DNA of 64,000 bases from Pseudomonas sp. A-RE-19 (GCF_019956555.1 NZ_JAHBDQ010000008.1:95174-159173), one strand, 5' to 3'; counted from the stretch's first letter, positions 18,481-27,494 are shown. Notes: generated from the sequence alone by a model not told the origin. Made by a program: numbers and translations.

Positions 18481-20625
18481 CAACCGCTGATCACCGGCTG
18501 CCTGTACCACAAGGAAAACGTCGTCCCCTACGACCTGCCGGCAAACAAAACCCGCAGCACCTTCAAAACCCTGAGTTCACCGGGCGGCAAGGGCTACAAC
18601 GAGTTTCGCATCGAAGACAAAAAAGGTGCCGAACAGATCTACCTGCACGCCCAGCGCGACTGGGATGAAAACATCGAGCACGACCAGAAGATTCGCGTCG
18701 GCAATGAACGGCATGACACCGTTGAAGCGAATGTCTTTAGTGAGTTCAAAGTGGAAGAGCATCGCCTCACCCACCTGGACCGCAAGACCGAAGCGCGGGC
18801 GGACGATCACCTCACTGTCGGCGTGACTCAGCATGTGAAGGTCGGCACGGCGCAGTTTGTCGAGGCCGGGCAAGAGATTCACTACCACGCTGGAGAGAAG
18901 GTGGTGGTTGAGGGGGGGATGGAGCTGACGGCTAAGGCTGGCGGGAGCTTTGTGAAGGTTGATGCGGGTGGGGTGACGATTAGTGGGGCTGAGGTGAAGG
19001 TGAATTCCGGGGGTGCTCCTGGCGCCGGTACGGGTATTCAGATTCTCGCCCCGGTTATTCCTGGTGCCGCTGCGGCCGCCATTTCGGGGCAACTGTTGAG
19101 CGCCCCACCGGTTGGAAAATTCAACGCCACCGCTGATTCGACACCACCTGCAGTAGAAGAAGAGTTTGAAGAAGAGGAAGAAGAAGTCGAGGTGGAAGAC
19201 ATCACCTTGCGGGTTGGGGTGTTCTTCGATGGGACGGGCAACAACCGTAGTAACAGCGAACGTGTCTATGGCTGTTTTGCCCCAGACGTTAACTTGCAGG
19301 AAATGGCGGAAGAGATTCGCAAGTACTGCGCATCTTACGGATACGACGGCAAGGGGAGTTCCCCGGATAACAGTTATGGGAATGACGTCAGCAATGTGGC
19401 CAGGCTGTATGACCTTTACATAAACCAAGTGGATGAAGCACTGCCCGTCGATGCGGAAATGGCGAGCTTGTCAATTTATGTGGATGGGATCGGTACTAGC
19501 AGCACTGGGGAAGATTCCGTTTTTTCGCAAGGTACAGGCATGGGGACGCAGGGGGTCAGGACTCGGGTTGAAGAAAGTCCAGCGCTACTGGTTAAAGCTC
19601 TCCGAGCGTTTAGGGCGAACAACCCGGATAAACGTATTGTGCGGATCGAATTCGATATTTTCGGCTTCAGCCGTGGAGCCGCAGCCGCACGGGACTTTGC
19701 CAATGAAGTGCTCAAAGGCGACAAAAGCATTCTGGCCAAAGCCATTCCCGCTGGCACTTCTGGTCTGGCAGATAGCTTCACCTGGAAACCGCACAGCGAC
19801 ATTTCCATCAATTTTATCGGTATCTTTGACACTGTAGCCGCCACCGCCAATCCATTGGTGGGAGACTTCAGTGGTCATAACGCCAGGAACCCCGGGCTCA
19901 ATATCTTCCTGGCTCCAGATGCAGCCAAGAAAGTCGTCCATTTGGTCGCCCGAAATGAGCGGCGCTACAACTTTTCCCTGAACAGTGCCGGAGCGGCCGA
20001 TATTGTCTTGCCCGGCGTGCATTCCGACTTGGGTGGTGGCTATCTACCGAAAGCCAAGGAGCGCGTACTGGTCAGCAAACCGCGAAGAAGTGCCGTTGCA
20101 CTCACAACCCCGTTTACCGAAGCCAATAGCTACAAGCTTGCCCAACAAGACTTGCGACGGCTTCAAGATCAAATGGCCCAATACAACCTTCCTTTGGAGC
20201 TACGAACCTGGGAAGTACCGTTTACCAGTCAGGACAGGGACGATCGAACGCAGAAAAAACATGTATATGCGGCGGTAAGCAGCCAGCGCGAGGTTCGTAG
20301 TGATCTGTCTTTGATTTATTTGCGGATCATGCGTGAGTTGGCCGTAGAAAATGCCGTGCCATTTGACGAGATTGACGAGGGAGAAAAGAGACTCGCGCTG
20401 CCAGACGAGCTCCTTCCAATTTACGAAAAACTCATGACCTATGCCTTGGGCAAAAGCAAAACGATTGGATTGAGCTCGCAAGAGGAAGAGTTACTTTTCC
20501 AGCGATATGTCCATCTGTCCGACAATTGGAATGCCGCCAAGAATTTGAATAACAGCGATCTAGACGTGGTCTTCATCAATCGCCCCACCGACAACTCTCT
20601 GCGCACGGTGCATCCTAATGAGTAA
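18157..20625 (+). CDS. VgrG C-terminus fused to Tle1-type (DUF2235) phospholipase effector
   Basis: This open frame begins out of frame with vgrG; true homology starts near 18480, so the N-terminal 108 residues as read from 18157 are probably meaningless. After that come the OB-fold end and needle repeats of VgrG (to about 19090), an acidic linker rich in Glu (about 19156-19200), then a DUF2235/Tle1 lipase: '[10 protein letters not shown]', the nucleophile elbow GFSRG with Ser codon at 19669, and '[14 protein letters not shown]'. Tle1 enzymes degrade phospholipids in target cells. Whether it is expressed is doubtful, since the spike half lacks a start and gp27 domain. The stop overlaps the next gene by 8 bases. 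Confidence 0.8.
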   Translation: MTSTRATATASSPRRGTRITARPWNTRNPKCWAARPPSSPAPRAKKSTATNTAGSKCNSTGTATARATTPPAAGCASPPAGPATPTAASPSRESAWKCSSPSSKATLDQPLITGCLYHKENVVPYDLPANKTRSTFKTLSSPGGKGYNEFRIEDKKGAEQIYLHAQRDWDENIEHDQKIRVGNERHDTVEANVFSEFKVEEHRLTHLDRKTEARADDHLTVGVTQHVKVGTAQFVEAGQEIHYHAGEKVVVEGGMELTAKAGGSFVKVDAGGVTISGAEVKVNSGGAPGAGTGIQILAPVIPGAAAAAISGQLLSAPPVGKFNATADSTPPAVEEEFEEEEEEVEVEDITLRVGVFFDGTGNNRSNSERVYGCFAPDVNLQEMAEEIRKYCASYGYDGKGSSPDNSYGNDVSNVARLYDLYINQVDEALPVDAEMASLSIYVDGIGTSSTGEDSVFSQGTGMGTQGVRTRVEESPALLVKALRAFRANNPDKRIVRIEFDIFGFSRGAAAARDFANEVLKGDKSILAKAIPAGTSGLADSFTWKPHSDISINFIGIFDTVAATANPLVGDFSGHNARNPGLNIFLAPDAAKKVVHLVARNERRYNFSLNSAGAADIVLPGVHSDLGGGYLPKAKERVLVSKPRRSAVALTTPFTEANSYKLAQQDLRRLQDQMAQYNLPLELRTWEVPFTSQDRDDRTQKKHVYAAVSSQREVRSDLSLIYLRIMRELAVENAVPFDEIDEGEKRLALPDELLPIYEKLMTYALGKSKTIGLSSQEEELLFQRYVHLSDNWNAAKNLNNSDLDVVFINRPTDNSLRTVHPNE

Positions 20626-21268
20626 GTATTTGCGTATCTTCATCGTCGCTTTATTACTCAGTGCCTGCTCACTCGCCAACAGCGAATCTTTGCCTTATGA
20701 CGCATGGCGTTTGGGTTTTTCGGCACCCAATTACATGGAAGTCTGGATCGAAACAGCTGATGTGGTGGATATTCAAGGACAGGTCTATAGACGAGCCATG
20801 AGTGGTAACGCTGCTATACAGAGGCCTTCCAACAACTCTGGCGATCCCAAAGGCTGGCCTGAAAGACCAGGTTGGGGTAAGGGTAAATACGTGACAGGAG
20901 CGGATCTGCCGAAAAAGATCTATGTCCGCTGGCAATCACTGGTCGAGCCGCAAACTTACCAGGTGGCTATCGACATACCCGAGTCGACAAGAGAGATCAT
21001 GCGCAAGAAAGAAAAAGTTTTTTGCGCGTTTGATGGCAAATGGATAACGGACTACCGCGAAGCGTTAGTCGTGGGACTTGCCCCTGGTGGCATTGCCAAA
21101 GTCTGGGTACTTGGTCCCTGCCTGCCCCCATTCGAAGTCACACGGGTACAAGCCGAGATTGATCCGCGTGGACCATATGAAGGGGAATCTGGAGGTCATC
21201 ACCGTCCCCTTTCGGCAATTTCAAAAGCCTATGTCGAGAAGTTTGGCGTGCCGTATGGTTCTTGGTAG
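20618..21268 (+). CDS. DUF2931 lipoprotein, probable Tle1 immunity protein, copy 1
   Basis: A 216-residue protein with a lipoprotein signal peptide (hydrophobic 'IFIVALLLSACS', lipobox Cys 16). The body has the DUF2931 pattern: 'WRLGFSAPNYMEVWIETADV' near residue 31, 'LPKKIYVRWQSLVEPQTY' near residue 100 and a C-terminal 'KFGVPYGSW'. It overlaps the phospholipase gene and heads a tandem array of three relatives. Periplasmic lipoproteins next to Tle effectors generally protect against them, which is the inferred role here. Confidence 0.83.
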   Translation: MSKYLRIFIVALLLSACSLANSESLPYDAWRLGFSAPNYMEVWIETADVVDIQGQVYRRAMSGNAAIQRPSNNSGDPKGWPERPGWGKGKYVTGADLPKKIYVRWQSLVEPQTYQVAIDIPESTREIMRKKEKVFCAFDGKWITDYREALVVGLAPGGIAKVWVLGPCLPPFEVTRVQAEIDPRGPYEGESGGHHRPLSAISKAYVEKFGVPYGSW

Positions 21269-21289
21269 CAGCAGTGCCCGACATTCCAG

Positions 21290-21940
21290 ATGAGTAACTT
21301 CCTGCGTATCGCCGTCGTTGCGCTCTTGCTCGGTGGCTGCTCGCTCGTTGATAGTCGCTCTTTGCCCTATGACGCGTGGCGCTTGGGTTTTTCGGCCCCC
21401 AATTACATGGAAGTCTGGATCGAAACAGCTGATGTGGTGGATGTCCAAGGACAGGTCTATCGACGTGCCATGAGTGGCAATTCTGCAATACAAACACCTC
21501 CCAACAACTCTGGAGATCCCAAAGGCTGGCCTGAAAGACCAGGTTGGGGTAAGGGTAAATACGTGACGGGAGCGGATCTGCCGAAAAAGATCTATGTCCG
21601 CTGGCAATCACTGGTCGAGCCGCAAACCTACAAGATGGCTATCGATATACCCGAGTCAACTAGGGAGATCATGCGTAAGGGTGAAAAAACTTACTGTGCT
21701 GCCACCGGAAAATGGATGACGGGCTATCGCAAGGCGATCGTTGTAGGCCTTGCCCCCGGCGGCATTGCCAAAGTCTGGGTACTCGGCCCTTGTCTGACGC
21801 CAATCGAAGTCACGCGAGTACAAGCCGAGGTTGATCCAGGTGGGCCATATGAAGGGGAATCTGGAGCTCATCACCGTCCCCTTTCGGCAATTTCAAAAGC
21901 CTATATCGAAAAGTTTGGCGTGCCGTATGGCTCTTGGTAG
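21290..21940 (+). CDS. DUF2931 lipoprotein, probable immunity protein, copy 2
   Basis: A 216-residue tandem paralogue of the preceding lipoprotein, with lipobox 'LLGGCS' and the same DUF2931 landmarks. It differs mainly around residues 120-140, where it has 'GEKTYCAATGKWMTGY' in place of 'KEKVFCAFDGKWITDY'. A 21-base spacer before it is identical to the one before copy 3, giving a 672-base duplicated unit (21290 to 21962). Variation between copies could broaden protection against Tle1 variants. Confidence 0.82.
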   Translation: MSNFLRIAVVALLLGGCSLVDSRSLPYDAWRLGFSAPNYMEVWIETADVVDVQGQVYRRAMSGNSAIQTPPNNSGDPKGWPERPGWGKGKYVTGADLPKKIYVRWQSLVEPQTYKMAIDIPESTREIMRKGEKTYCAATGKWMTGYRKAIVVGLAPGGIAKVWVLGPCLTPIEVTRVQAEVDPGGPYEGESGAHHRPLSAISKAYIEKFGVPYGSW

Positions 21941-21961
21941 CAGCAGTGCCCGACATTCCAG

Positions 21962-22613
21962 ATGAGTAACTTCCTGCGTATCGCCGTCGTTGCGCTCTTG
22001 CTCGGTGGCTGCTCGCTCGTTGATAGTCGCTCTTTGCCCTATGACGCATGGCGCTTGGGTTTTTCGGCCCCCAATTACATGGAGGTCTGGATCGAAACAG
22101 CTGATGTGGTGGATGTCCTAGGACAGGTCTATCGACGTGCCATGAGTGGCAACTCTGCAATACAAACACCTCCCAACAACTCTGGAGATCCCAAAGGCTG
22201 GCCTGAAAGACCAGGCTGGGGTAAGGGTAAATACGTGACGGGAGCGGATCTGCCGAAAAAGATCTATGTCCGCTGGCAATCACTGGTCGAGCCGCAAACT
22301 TACCAAGTGGCTATCGACATACCCGAGTCGACCAGGGAGCTCATGTGCAAAAAAGAAAAAGTTTTTTGCGCTTTTTGATGGCAAATGGATAACAGACTAC
22401 AGTGAAGCATTAGTCGTGGGCCTTGCTCCTGGTGGCATTGCCAAAGTCTGGGTACTCGCCCCCTGCCTGCCTCCAATCGAAGTCACACGGGTACAAGCCG
22501 AGGTTGATCCGCGCGGGCCCTATGAAGGCAAATCAGGGGGAGAGTACGACACGCTCTCCGACATATCCAAAGCCTATGTCAAAAAATTTGGTGTGCCGTA
22601 TGGCTCTTGGTGA
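21962..22613 (+). pseudogene. DUF2931 lipoprotein copy 3, frameshifted
   Basis: The first 135 or so codons follow copies 1 and 2, then an extra base in the T-run at 22371-22376 shifts the frame and stops translation at 22378. The remaining 3' part continues in another frame to 22613, ending in the same 'GVPYGSW'. The 5' half is closest to copy 2 while the 3' half is closest to copy 1, so this copy is a mosaic from gene conversion or unequal crossing-over. Confidence 0.85.
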
Positions 22614-22728
22614 CTAGACATGCTCCTGCAGACAATTAGCTAACAGGAGCCTGAAATGCTTCCCGGGAGAACCTCATCCGATTCCGCCTTAAAATCAGGG
22701 TTTGGTGTCAGATCGCTTGAGGCGTGGA

Positions 22729-22790
22729 GGTGCTCAGCTTCGTCGGCCGCAAAGCCCTCAACCAGCCGTTCTGTTTCAACATCGCACTTG
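22729..22790 (+). pseudogene. Small 5' vgrG relic
   Basis: About 60 bases match codons 22-40 of the intact vgrG ('VLSFVGRKALNQPFCFNI' here against 'VLSFVGREALNQPFCFDI'). The match then stops abruptly. It lies downstream of the lipoprotein array and is a third vgrG-derived piece in the island. The surrounding 22614-22956 region holds no other recognisable gene; it contains a short inverted repeat CCTCGGT/ACCGAGG near 22807-22831. Confidence 0.7.
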
Positions 22791-22956
22791 CCTGCGATAG
22801 CATCACCTCGGTGTACCTGACATACCGAGGCGCCTGTATCGCGGACAAGCCCGGCTCCCAGCGCCCGTCCGGTATCTATTACCGCAAGATCAAGGATTGC
22901 TCCGCGAAGCTTCATGCTGCTCCCAACTCAATGCAAATCTTGAGGGATATGGTGAA

Positions 22957-23514
22957 ATGAAAAACCTTCTGTTCAGCATTGGACTTGCCACATTCAGTAT
23001 TCAGGCATTCGCAGCTCAACCTCAGTTAAATTCAGTCATCAACTGCGAACTGGCCGGACCAAATCATACTGCTTCACTGTTACGCAGCTCATCCATTGAA
23101 GACTCTTATGTCTATAAAATCCGCCACGACAAACAAACGAGATTCATGTACGACGACTCGACCGAATCGCGGGGAAGCGAGGTGCAGTGGCAGTGCACTT
23201 CCGGCGAGCAATATCTAAATGCACTCGTAATTTCTGGCGAGTTCACTTCAAATTTTATACAAGGTGTTTTGTTCTATTTCGACTCAGGTGACGGGAAAAT
23301 AGAACGAATCGATTTCGCTGAAAGGAATCGTCCTCGTTGGGTAAAAATATCTGCAAAGGGCGCTCAAGTCATTTTTGAGAACACAGGCAATGAAAGCTCA
23401 AGCAAATATTTAAGCTATGGAAAACACGAGGCCTATCTTGAATTATCCGAGCTTCCCGCGACCTCTGCTGAAGCGGGTGAAACGCTGATTGATCTGAACA
23501 ATGCAAAACAGTGA
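22957..23514 (+). CDS. Secreted hypothetical protein at end of vgrG island
   Basis: A 185-residue protein with a Sec signal peptide ('LLFSIGLATFSIQAFA', cleavage after AFA near residue 20). No family was recognised. Two Cys (in 'NCEL' and 'WQCTSG') could form a periplasmic disulfide. The start at 22957 follows a GAGGGA site. Its composition is AT-rich like the immunity genes, and it lies directly after the vgrG relic, so it might be a leftover periplasmic immunity protein from a lost effector; this is a guess from position. Confidence 0.65.
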   Translation: MKNLLFSIGLATFSIQAFAAQPQLNSVINCELAGPNHTASLLRSSSIEDSYVYKIRHDKQTRFMYDDSTESRGSEVQWQCTSGEQYLNALVISGEFTSNFIQGVLFYFDSGDGKIERIDFAERNRPRWVKISAKGAQVIFENTGNESSSKYLSYGKHEAYLELSELPATSAEAGETLIDLNNAKQ

Positions 23515-23605
23515 AGCGCCATTTTATTCCAGTTTAATCATTACCATCGGACATCTAGCTTCAAAGCCTACCCCACAAGAGGCAGGCTTTTCTGAAGGTA
23601 CGGCG

Positions 23606-23902
23606 TCAGACCGGTGCCTTCCACCCCATCATCCGCTGCTGAGCAACCGTCAACAGATCGCAACCATCCTGAGTCAGCAAATAAAGCGCATGGGTAATGT
23701 GCGGAATGTCCTGAACATCGCCGTGCTTGAAGCACTGGCAATGGAGCGTTTCAAGTAACTGGCTGGAGGCTCGGATGCGCTGCAACGCAGCTTCGAGAAT
23801 ATCTTGCGGATTGGCTTCTGTGTCGATCACCAAGGGTTTTGAGTCGGTGACGCTGCTTTTGATTGAACGGTACCGTTCGGGGAATGGATTTATCGTTGGC
23901 AT
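23606..23902 (-). CDS. Small Pseudomonas protein, DUF3077/DUF6124-like
   Basis: A 98-residue protein with a disordered N-terminus and a helical part: 'NPQDILEAALQRIRASSQLL' and 'ITHALYLLTQDGCDLLTVAQ'. This arrangement resembles small Pseudomonas-restricted families such as DUF3077/DUF6124, whose function is unknown. No signal peptide or membrane segment. It is a single gene whose upstream region carries a long inverted repeat and a palindrome. Confidence 0.62.
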   Translation of the reverse strand: MPTINPFPERYRSIKSSVTDSKPLVIDTEANPQDILEAALQRIRASSQLLETLHCQCFKHGDVQDIPHITHALYLLTQDGCDLLTVAQQRMMGWKAPV

Positions 23903-24408
23903 AGTAATTACTCGAGTATTAATTAGTAATCGCCAGCACCGTGACCAAACGATGGAGGCGGCTGTGTACAGGCTTGGTCAACCGCTAACACCCAAACGGC
24001 TCGCTCGAAAGCGTCCTGCACACAGCCACCATTGCAACGCACTACGAGACGTAGAAGTCCGCAGAGCGAATGATGGCACATATATGTGCAGTGTTAGTCA
24101 GGTGACCAAACCTGTTCGCTGATTTTGCAGCGAAGCCAAACAGTAAACGCTGATAACCAGCCAGCGAAAGACGACAAGGCGTCCAAGCTTGTAGGAACGA
24201 GCCGAAGCTCCCTCAGTTTTTTTACCTGCATGAAACCTCTGTCAGAAACCGCCTCACGACAGGCGGCATGCAACTGGGTTAACCATCGCTTAACCCCACG
24301 GTCCAAAACTTTACTGGACCGCACGCCCTCAGCTCCCTCTGACGCCCAGTGCGGCAGGTTCGACGTTCTTCAGTCGAACTGACTTCCCCTCTGCACTGGA
24401 GACTCACC
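23903..24408. other. Non-coding region with several inverted repeats
   Basis: About 500 bases with no credible gene. It contains a 16-base imperfect inverted repeat (23957-23972 with 24015-24030, 14 of 16 matching), a 14-base palindrome GCACATATATGTGC at 24076-24089, and a 7-base inverted pair CGGTCCA/TGGACCG at 24299-24321. The first two lie upstream of the leftward gene ending at 23902 and may belong to its leader; the last may belong to the rightward DUF2790 gene. Confidence 0.55.
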
Positions 24409-24672
24409 ATGAACATGCGAACACTCCTGATAACCACCGCCCTCGCCTGCACCGCGTTCGCAGGTTTCGCTCAGGCCAACGATACGTCGTCCCAGGCCGT
24501 GCCCTATCACTACGGCATGCCGCTGCACGTGGCCAAGGTCGTTTCCCTGACTGAGCCATCGACGCTGGAATGCCAAGTGGTGACGGCTGACATGAAGTAC
24601 ATCGACAAGTCGGGCAAGCCTGCGGAAATTACCTACCGAAAACTTTCTGACGCGTGCAGTTATCAGAACTGA
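24409..24672 (+). CDS. DUF2790 periplasmic protein
   Basis: An 87-residue secreted protein of the Pseudomonas DUF2790 family. The signal peptide is 'LLITTALACTAFAGFAQA', cleaved near residue 23. The mature part shows the family pattern 'YHYGMPLHVAKVVSL' and ends 'YRKLSDACSYQN'. Members are often induced by stress or surface growth, but the function is unknown. The start at 24409 was chosen because the upstream in-frame codons lack a signal peptide and this ATG opens directly on one. Confidence 0.85.
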   Translation: MNMRTLLITTALACTAFAGFAQANDTSSQAVPYHYGMPLHVAKVVSLTEPSTLECQVVTADMKYIDKSGKPAEITYRKLSDACSYQN

Positions 24673-24762
24673 CAGAAGATTCTGATTCGGTGTTTGGCGG
24701 TAGGCCTGTGAGGGTTCTGACGCTATGCTTTGGCGTCTCCCTCACTGCTGAAAGGATTCGCC

Positions 24763-25161
24763 ATGCAGTTCTCGTTTCGCACGCTGTCGACGTTCACCGC
24801 CGTCCTTTGTTTTCTGCTGGCGCTGGTCTGGGGTTTGATGCCCCAATGGTTGCTGGCGATCTGGAGTATCGAGTACTCGTCCGCGGCAGGTTTTGTCGCC
24901 CGGCGCAGTGCGGTGCTGTTCGCCGCGTTGGGGGTGATGTTTTATCTCGTGCGGCAGGCACCGCCCTCGGCGGCGAGAAGCGCGATGTGCAGCGGCTTTA
25001 TGGTGGGGTGTTTCGGCTTGGCGGCACTGGGCTTCGGCGAATGGCTCAATGGTCAGGCCGGGCCGGGTATTTTGTTGGCGATTGCGGTGGAGTTGGCACT
25101 GGGCCTGGGGTTTATCCAGACCCGGCGCGTGTCGGTCGAACTGGGTGAAACGGCCGGTTAA
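24763..25161 (+). CDS. Small inner-membrane protein
   Basis: A 132-residue protein with four probable membrane segments (residues 11-31, 44-64, 78-97, 103-121), rich in Leu, Ala and Gly. No family was recognised with certainty; the arrangement resembles small DoxX/DUF4345-like membrane proteins. The ATG at 24763 follows an AAAGGA site 8 bases upstream. It overlaps the end of the convergent DUF1652 gene by 4 bases. Confidence 0.72.
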   Translation: MQFSFRTLSTFTAVLCFLLALVWGLMPQWLLAIWSIEYSSAAGFVARRSAVLFAALGVMFYLVRQAPPSAARSAMCSGFMVGCFGLAALGFGEWLNGQAGPGILLAIAVELALGLGFIQTRRVSVELGETAG

Positions 25162-25427
25162 TGGGCTTTTGACTTTGGACAGAACAGCTGGCTGTGCGTG
25201 CTATGCGCAAGGTCGGTGCGTAACTCGGCGATCAGATTGTTGATCTCCCTACATCCATTGAGGCGTTGAGCATCTATGCCGGTAACAAACAGGTCCAGAT
25301 GGTCAGTCTCAACGTCCGAATACACCTTGACGGTCATCGACAGGTCCGGCGACAGCGTGCATTGGCAGCGTTTCGGGAGAAAACTGCTTTCAACGATATT
25401 GCGTAGTTCCAAGGCAGAAAGAAACAT
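25158..25427 (-). CDS. DUF1652 protein
   Basis: An 89-residue member of DUF1652, a Pseudomonas family of unknown function. The landmarks are the start 'MFLSALELRNIVESSFLP', the 'CQCTLSPDLSMTVKV' strand with paired Cys, and 'LFVTGIDAQRLNGCREINN' near the end. I chose the ATG at 25427, preceded by GAGAGGGTG, because it gives the usual family N-terminus; a longer open frame runs to 25520. Confidence 0.82.
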   Translation of the reverse strand: MFLSALELRNIVESSFLPKRCQCTLSPDLSMTVKVYSDVETDHLDLFVTGIDAQRLNGCREINNLIAELRTDLAHSTHSQLFCPKSKAH

Positions 25428-25819
25428 GGCCACCCTCTCGGTAGTGTGCGATTGCCAATCGAAAATCAATGTCGGTCGGAGCTCAAATCGCCCGTTCTTT
25501 TTCTTCCGTGCGGGCCTCATCGTTCCAACGTCCGACCGCTTTCTTGTTTCAGCGCTGACTCAGTGGGAATCGTGGTCAGCTCAAGACAGCTTCAGCATAA
25601 AACATGCCCAGAATTTCGCCCTGCGGCTCGTCGGCCAATCAAGGGTTTAACGAAGCAGGCAACACATCGCGTCATGCAAAATGCAAGAAAGGACTGTTTT
25701 CGATACCTGCATTTTGCAACCCATCTCTGATGGCGGGTTTGCATTGACCGAGGACGACAGTGAAAATGCGGCCCATCTATTCAGTATCCGCTGACCCCGC
25801 ACACACGCAAGGAGGCATC
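25428..25819. other. Intergenic region upstream of ecotin and DUF1652
   Basis: A divergent-promoter region of about 390 bases. The only strong structure is a perfect 11-base inverted repeat, TGCAAAATGCA at 25675-25685 and TGCATTTTGCA at 25708-25718, about 100 bases before the ecotin start; it could be an operator. No gene was recognised. Confidence 0.5.
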
Positions 25820-26302
25820 ATGGGTGCTTTGCCGCTTAACACGACCGTCGGGCTGATAGTTGCCGTTCTGTCGTCCGTAACCCAGGCTGCGACCCTCGAA
25901 GACGTCGCGCCCTATCCCAAACCTGAGAGCGGTTTTACCCGCCAGGTCATTCACCTCGCCCCGCAACAACAGGAAGACGGCTATCAAGTCGAGATCCTGG
26001 CTGGCAAGACCCTGGCCGTCGACTGCAACCGTCAGCGTCTGGGTGGCAGGCTCGAGGAAAAGAACCTCGAGGGCTGGGGCTACCCGTTTTACCGGCTGGA
26101 AAAAGTCACCGGTCCGATGAGCACGCTGATGGCCTGCCCGGATGGCCAGCGCAAACAAGACTTCGTACCGGTGGTCGGTGACGGTTTCAGGCTGCGTTAC
26201 AACAGCAAGTTGCCGATCGTGCTCTACGTGCCACAGGACGTCGAAGTGCGTTACCGAATCTGGTCGGCGTCGAGTCAGGTCGAGAAAGCCGCTCAGGAAT
26301 AA
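25820..26302 (+). CDS. eco: Ecotin, periplasmic serine protease inhibitor
   Basis: A 160-residue ecotin, a dimeric periplasmic inhibitor of trypsin-fold proteases that protects against host and predator enzymes. A signal peptide is followed by '[21 protein letters not shown]'; other landmarks are '[20 protein letters not shown]' and '[21 protein letters not shown]'. The reactive loop is '[12 protein letters not shown]', which places Leu at the P1 position where E. coli ecotin has Met. The two loop-bracing Cys are present. The ATG at 25820 has a perfect GGAGG site and is preferred over one 60 bases upstream. Confidence 0.93.
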   Translation: MGALPLNTTVGLIVAVLSSVTQAATLEDVAPYPKPESGFTRQVIHLAPQQQEDGYQVEILAGKTLAVDCNRQRLGGRLEEKNLEGWGYPFYRLEKVTGPMSTLMACPDGQRKQDFVPVVGDGFRLRYNSKLPIVLYVPQDVEVRYRIWSASSQVEKAAQE

Positions 26303-26314
26303 CCAGTCCAGCCC

Positions 26315-27316
26315 TCACGCCAACGCGGCACGCTCGGCCACATGCCGCAAACTGTCGAAATTGATATTTGCGCCGGAATCGATGGCCACCAGGGTCTGCC
26401 CCCGTGCGCCGGTTCGTGCCACGTACTGCTTGATCCCGGCCACAGCCAAAGCGCCGGAAGGCTCGGTGATCGAGCGAGTATCGTCGTAGATATTCTTGAT
26501 GGCAGCGCAGAGTTCGTCATTGCTGACGGTCATTACCTCATCGACGCAAAACCGGCAGACCTCGAAACCGTGGGCGCCGATCTGAGCGACGGCCACGCCA
26601 TCGGCAAAGGTGCCGACGCTGGGCAGGATAACCCGCTCACCGGCCTGTAATGCTGCCTGCAAACAGGCGGAATGTTCTGACTCGACGCCGATGATGCGAA
26701 CTTCAGGGCGCAGGTATTTGACGTACGCGGCGATACCGGCGATCAAGCCACCCCCGCCCACCGGAACGAAGATCGCATCCACCGGCCCTTGATGCTGGCG
26801 AAGGATTTCCATGGCGACGGTGCCCTGCCCCGCGATCACGTCCGGGTCGTCGAAGGGCGAGACAAAGGTGCGACCGGTTGTCCGTGCCAGGTCCAGCGCA
26901 TATTCCAGGGCAAACGGAAAACTCTCGCCATGCAGCACCGCATCGGCACCCCGACTGCGGACACCCAGCACCTTCAGTTCCGGCGTCGTGCAAGGCATGA
27001 CGATGGTTGCGGCGATTCCCAGTTCACGGGCCGCCAACGCGACGCCCTGGGCATGATTGCCCGCCGAGGCGGTGATCACGCCACGTGCCTTCTGTTCATC
27101 GCTCAGGTGCACCAGCTTGTTGTAGGCGCCGCGGATCTTGAAGGAAAAGGTCGGTTGCAAATCTTCACGCTTGAGCAGGATCTGATTGCCCAACGCCTCG
27201 GACAAGGCTGGTGCCGCTTGCAACGGCGTGCGCACGGCGAGTTCATACACCGGCGCGGCGAGGATCTTTTTCACGTAGTGCTCAAGCAAGCTCTGCTGGG
27301 CGGGGGTGCTGCTCAT
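26315..27316 (-). CDS. ilvA: Threonine dehydratase, catalytic domain only
   Basis: A 333-residue PLP enzyme that deaminates threonine to 2-oxobutyrate, the first step of isoleucine synthesis. The PLP lysine is in 'TFSFKIRGAYNK' (near residue 58), 'SAGNHAQGVA' follows, and the phosphate-binding glycine loop is 'VGGGGLIAG'. It resembles the catalytic half of biosynthetic IlvA but ends at 'GANINFDSLRHVAERAALA', where the ACT-like regulatory half would begin. Feedback inhibition by isoleucine is therefore not expected. The leader upstream looks like an attenuator. A catabolic role, as for TdcB, remains possible; the attenuator argues for a biosynthetic one. Confidence 0.88.
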   Translation of the reverse strand: MSSTPAQQSLLEHYVKKILAAPVYELAVRTPLQAAPALSEALGNQILLKREDLQPTFSFKIRGAYNKLVHLSDEQKARGVITASAGNHAQGVALAARELGIAATIVMPCTTPELKVLGVRSRGADAVLHGESFPFALEYALDLARTTGRTFVSPFDDPDVIAGQGTVAMEILRQHQGPVDAIFVPVGGGGLIAGIAAYVKYLRPEVRIIGVESEHSACLQAALQAGERVILPSVGTFADGVAVAQIGAHGFEVCRFCVDEVMTVSNDELCAAIKNIYDDTRSITEPSGALAVAGIKQYVARTGARGQTLVAIDSGANINFDSLRHVAERAALA

Positions 27317-27356
27317 GGTCGTCTCCTTTACGGTATCCGGGTTTACGCGGTCGGCG

Positions 27357-27423
27357 CAGGAGCTGCCGAAGGCTGCGATCTTTGCGTTTCAAGATCAAAA
27401 GATCGCAGCCCTCGCAGCTCCTG
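27357..27423. repeat. REP-type inverted pair in ilvA leader
   Basis: Inverted copies (27357-27382 and 27397-27423) of the AGCTGCCGAAGGCTGCGATC class with an unusually short loop. It lies between the attenuator terminator and the ilvA start, within the untranslated leader. Confidence 0.78.
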
Positions 27424-27468
27424 CCCCGGTTGCGTGTGCCCGGTAAGCTCAAACCCAGGAGACGGAAA

Positions 27469-27494
27469 GTAAAAACCCGCCTCTAGGGCGGGTT
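27469..27494 (-). terminator. Intrinsic terminator of ilvA attenuator
   Basis: On the minus strand an 8-pair GC-rich stem AACCCGCC/GGCGGGTT (27494-27487 with 27481-27474) with a 5-base loop leads into a run of five T. It lies 19 bases after the stop of the leader peptide and about 155 bases before the dehydratase start, so it would end transcription before the gene. Confidence 0.75.

Noticed and set aside
24094..24382. Overlapping small frames on both strands before the DUF2790 gene
   Set aside because: Neither has a convincing ribosome site, codon bias or recognisable composition.
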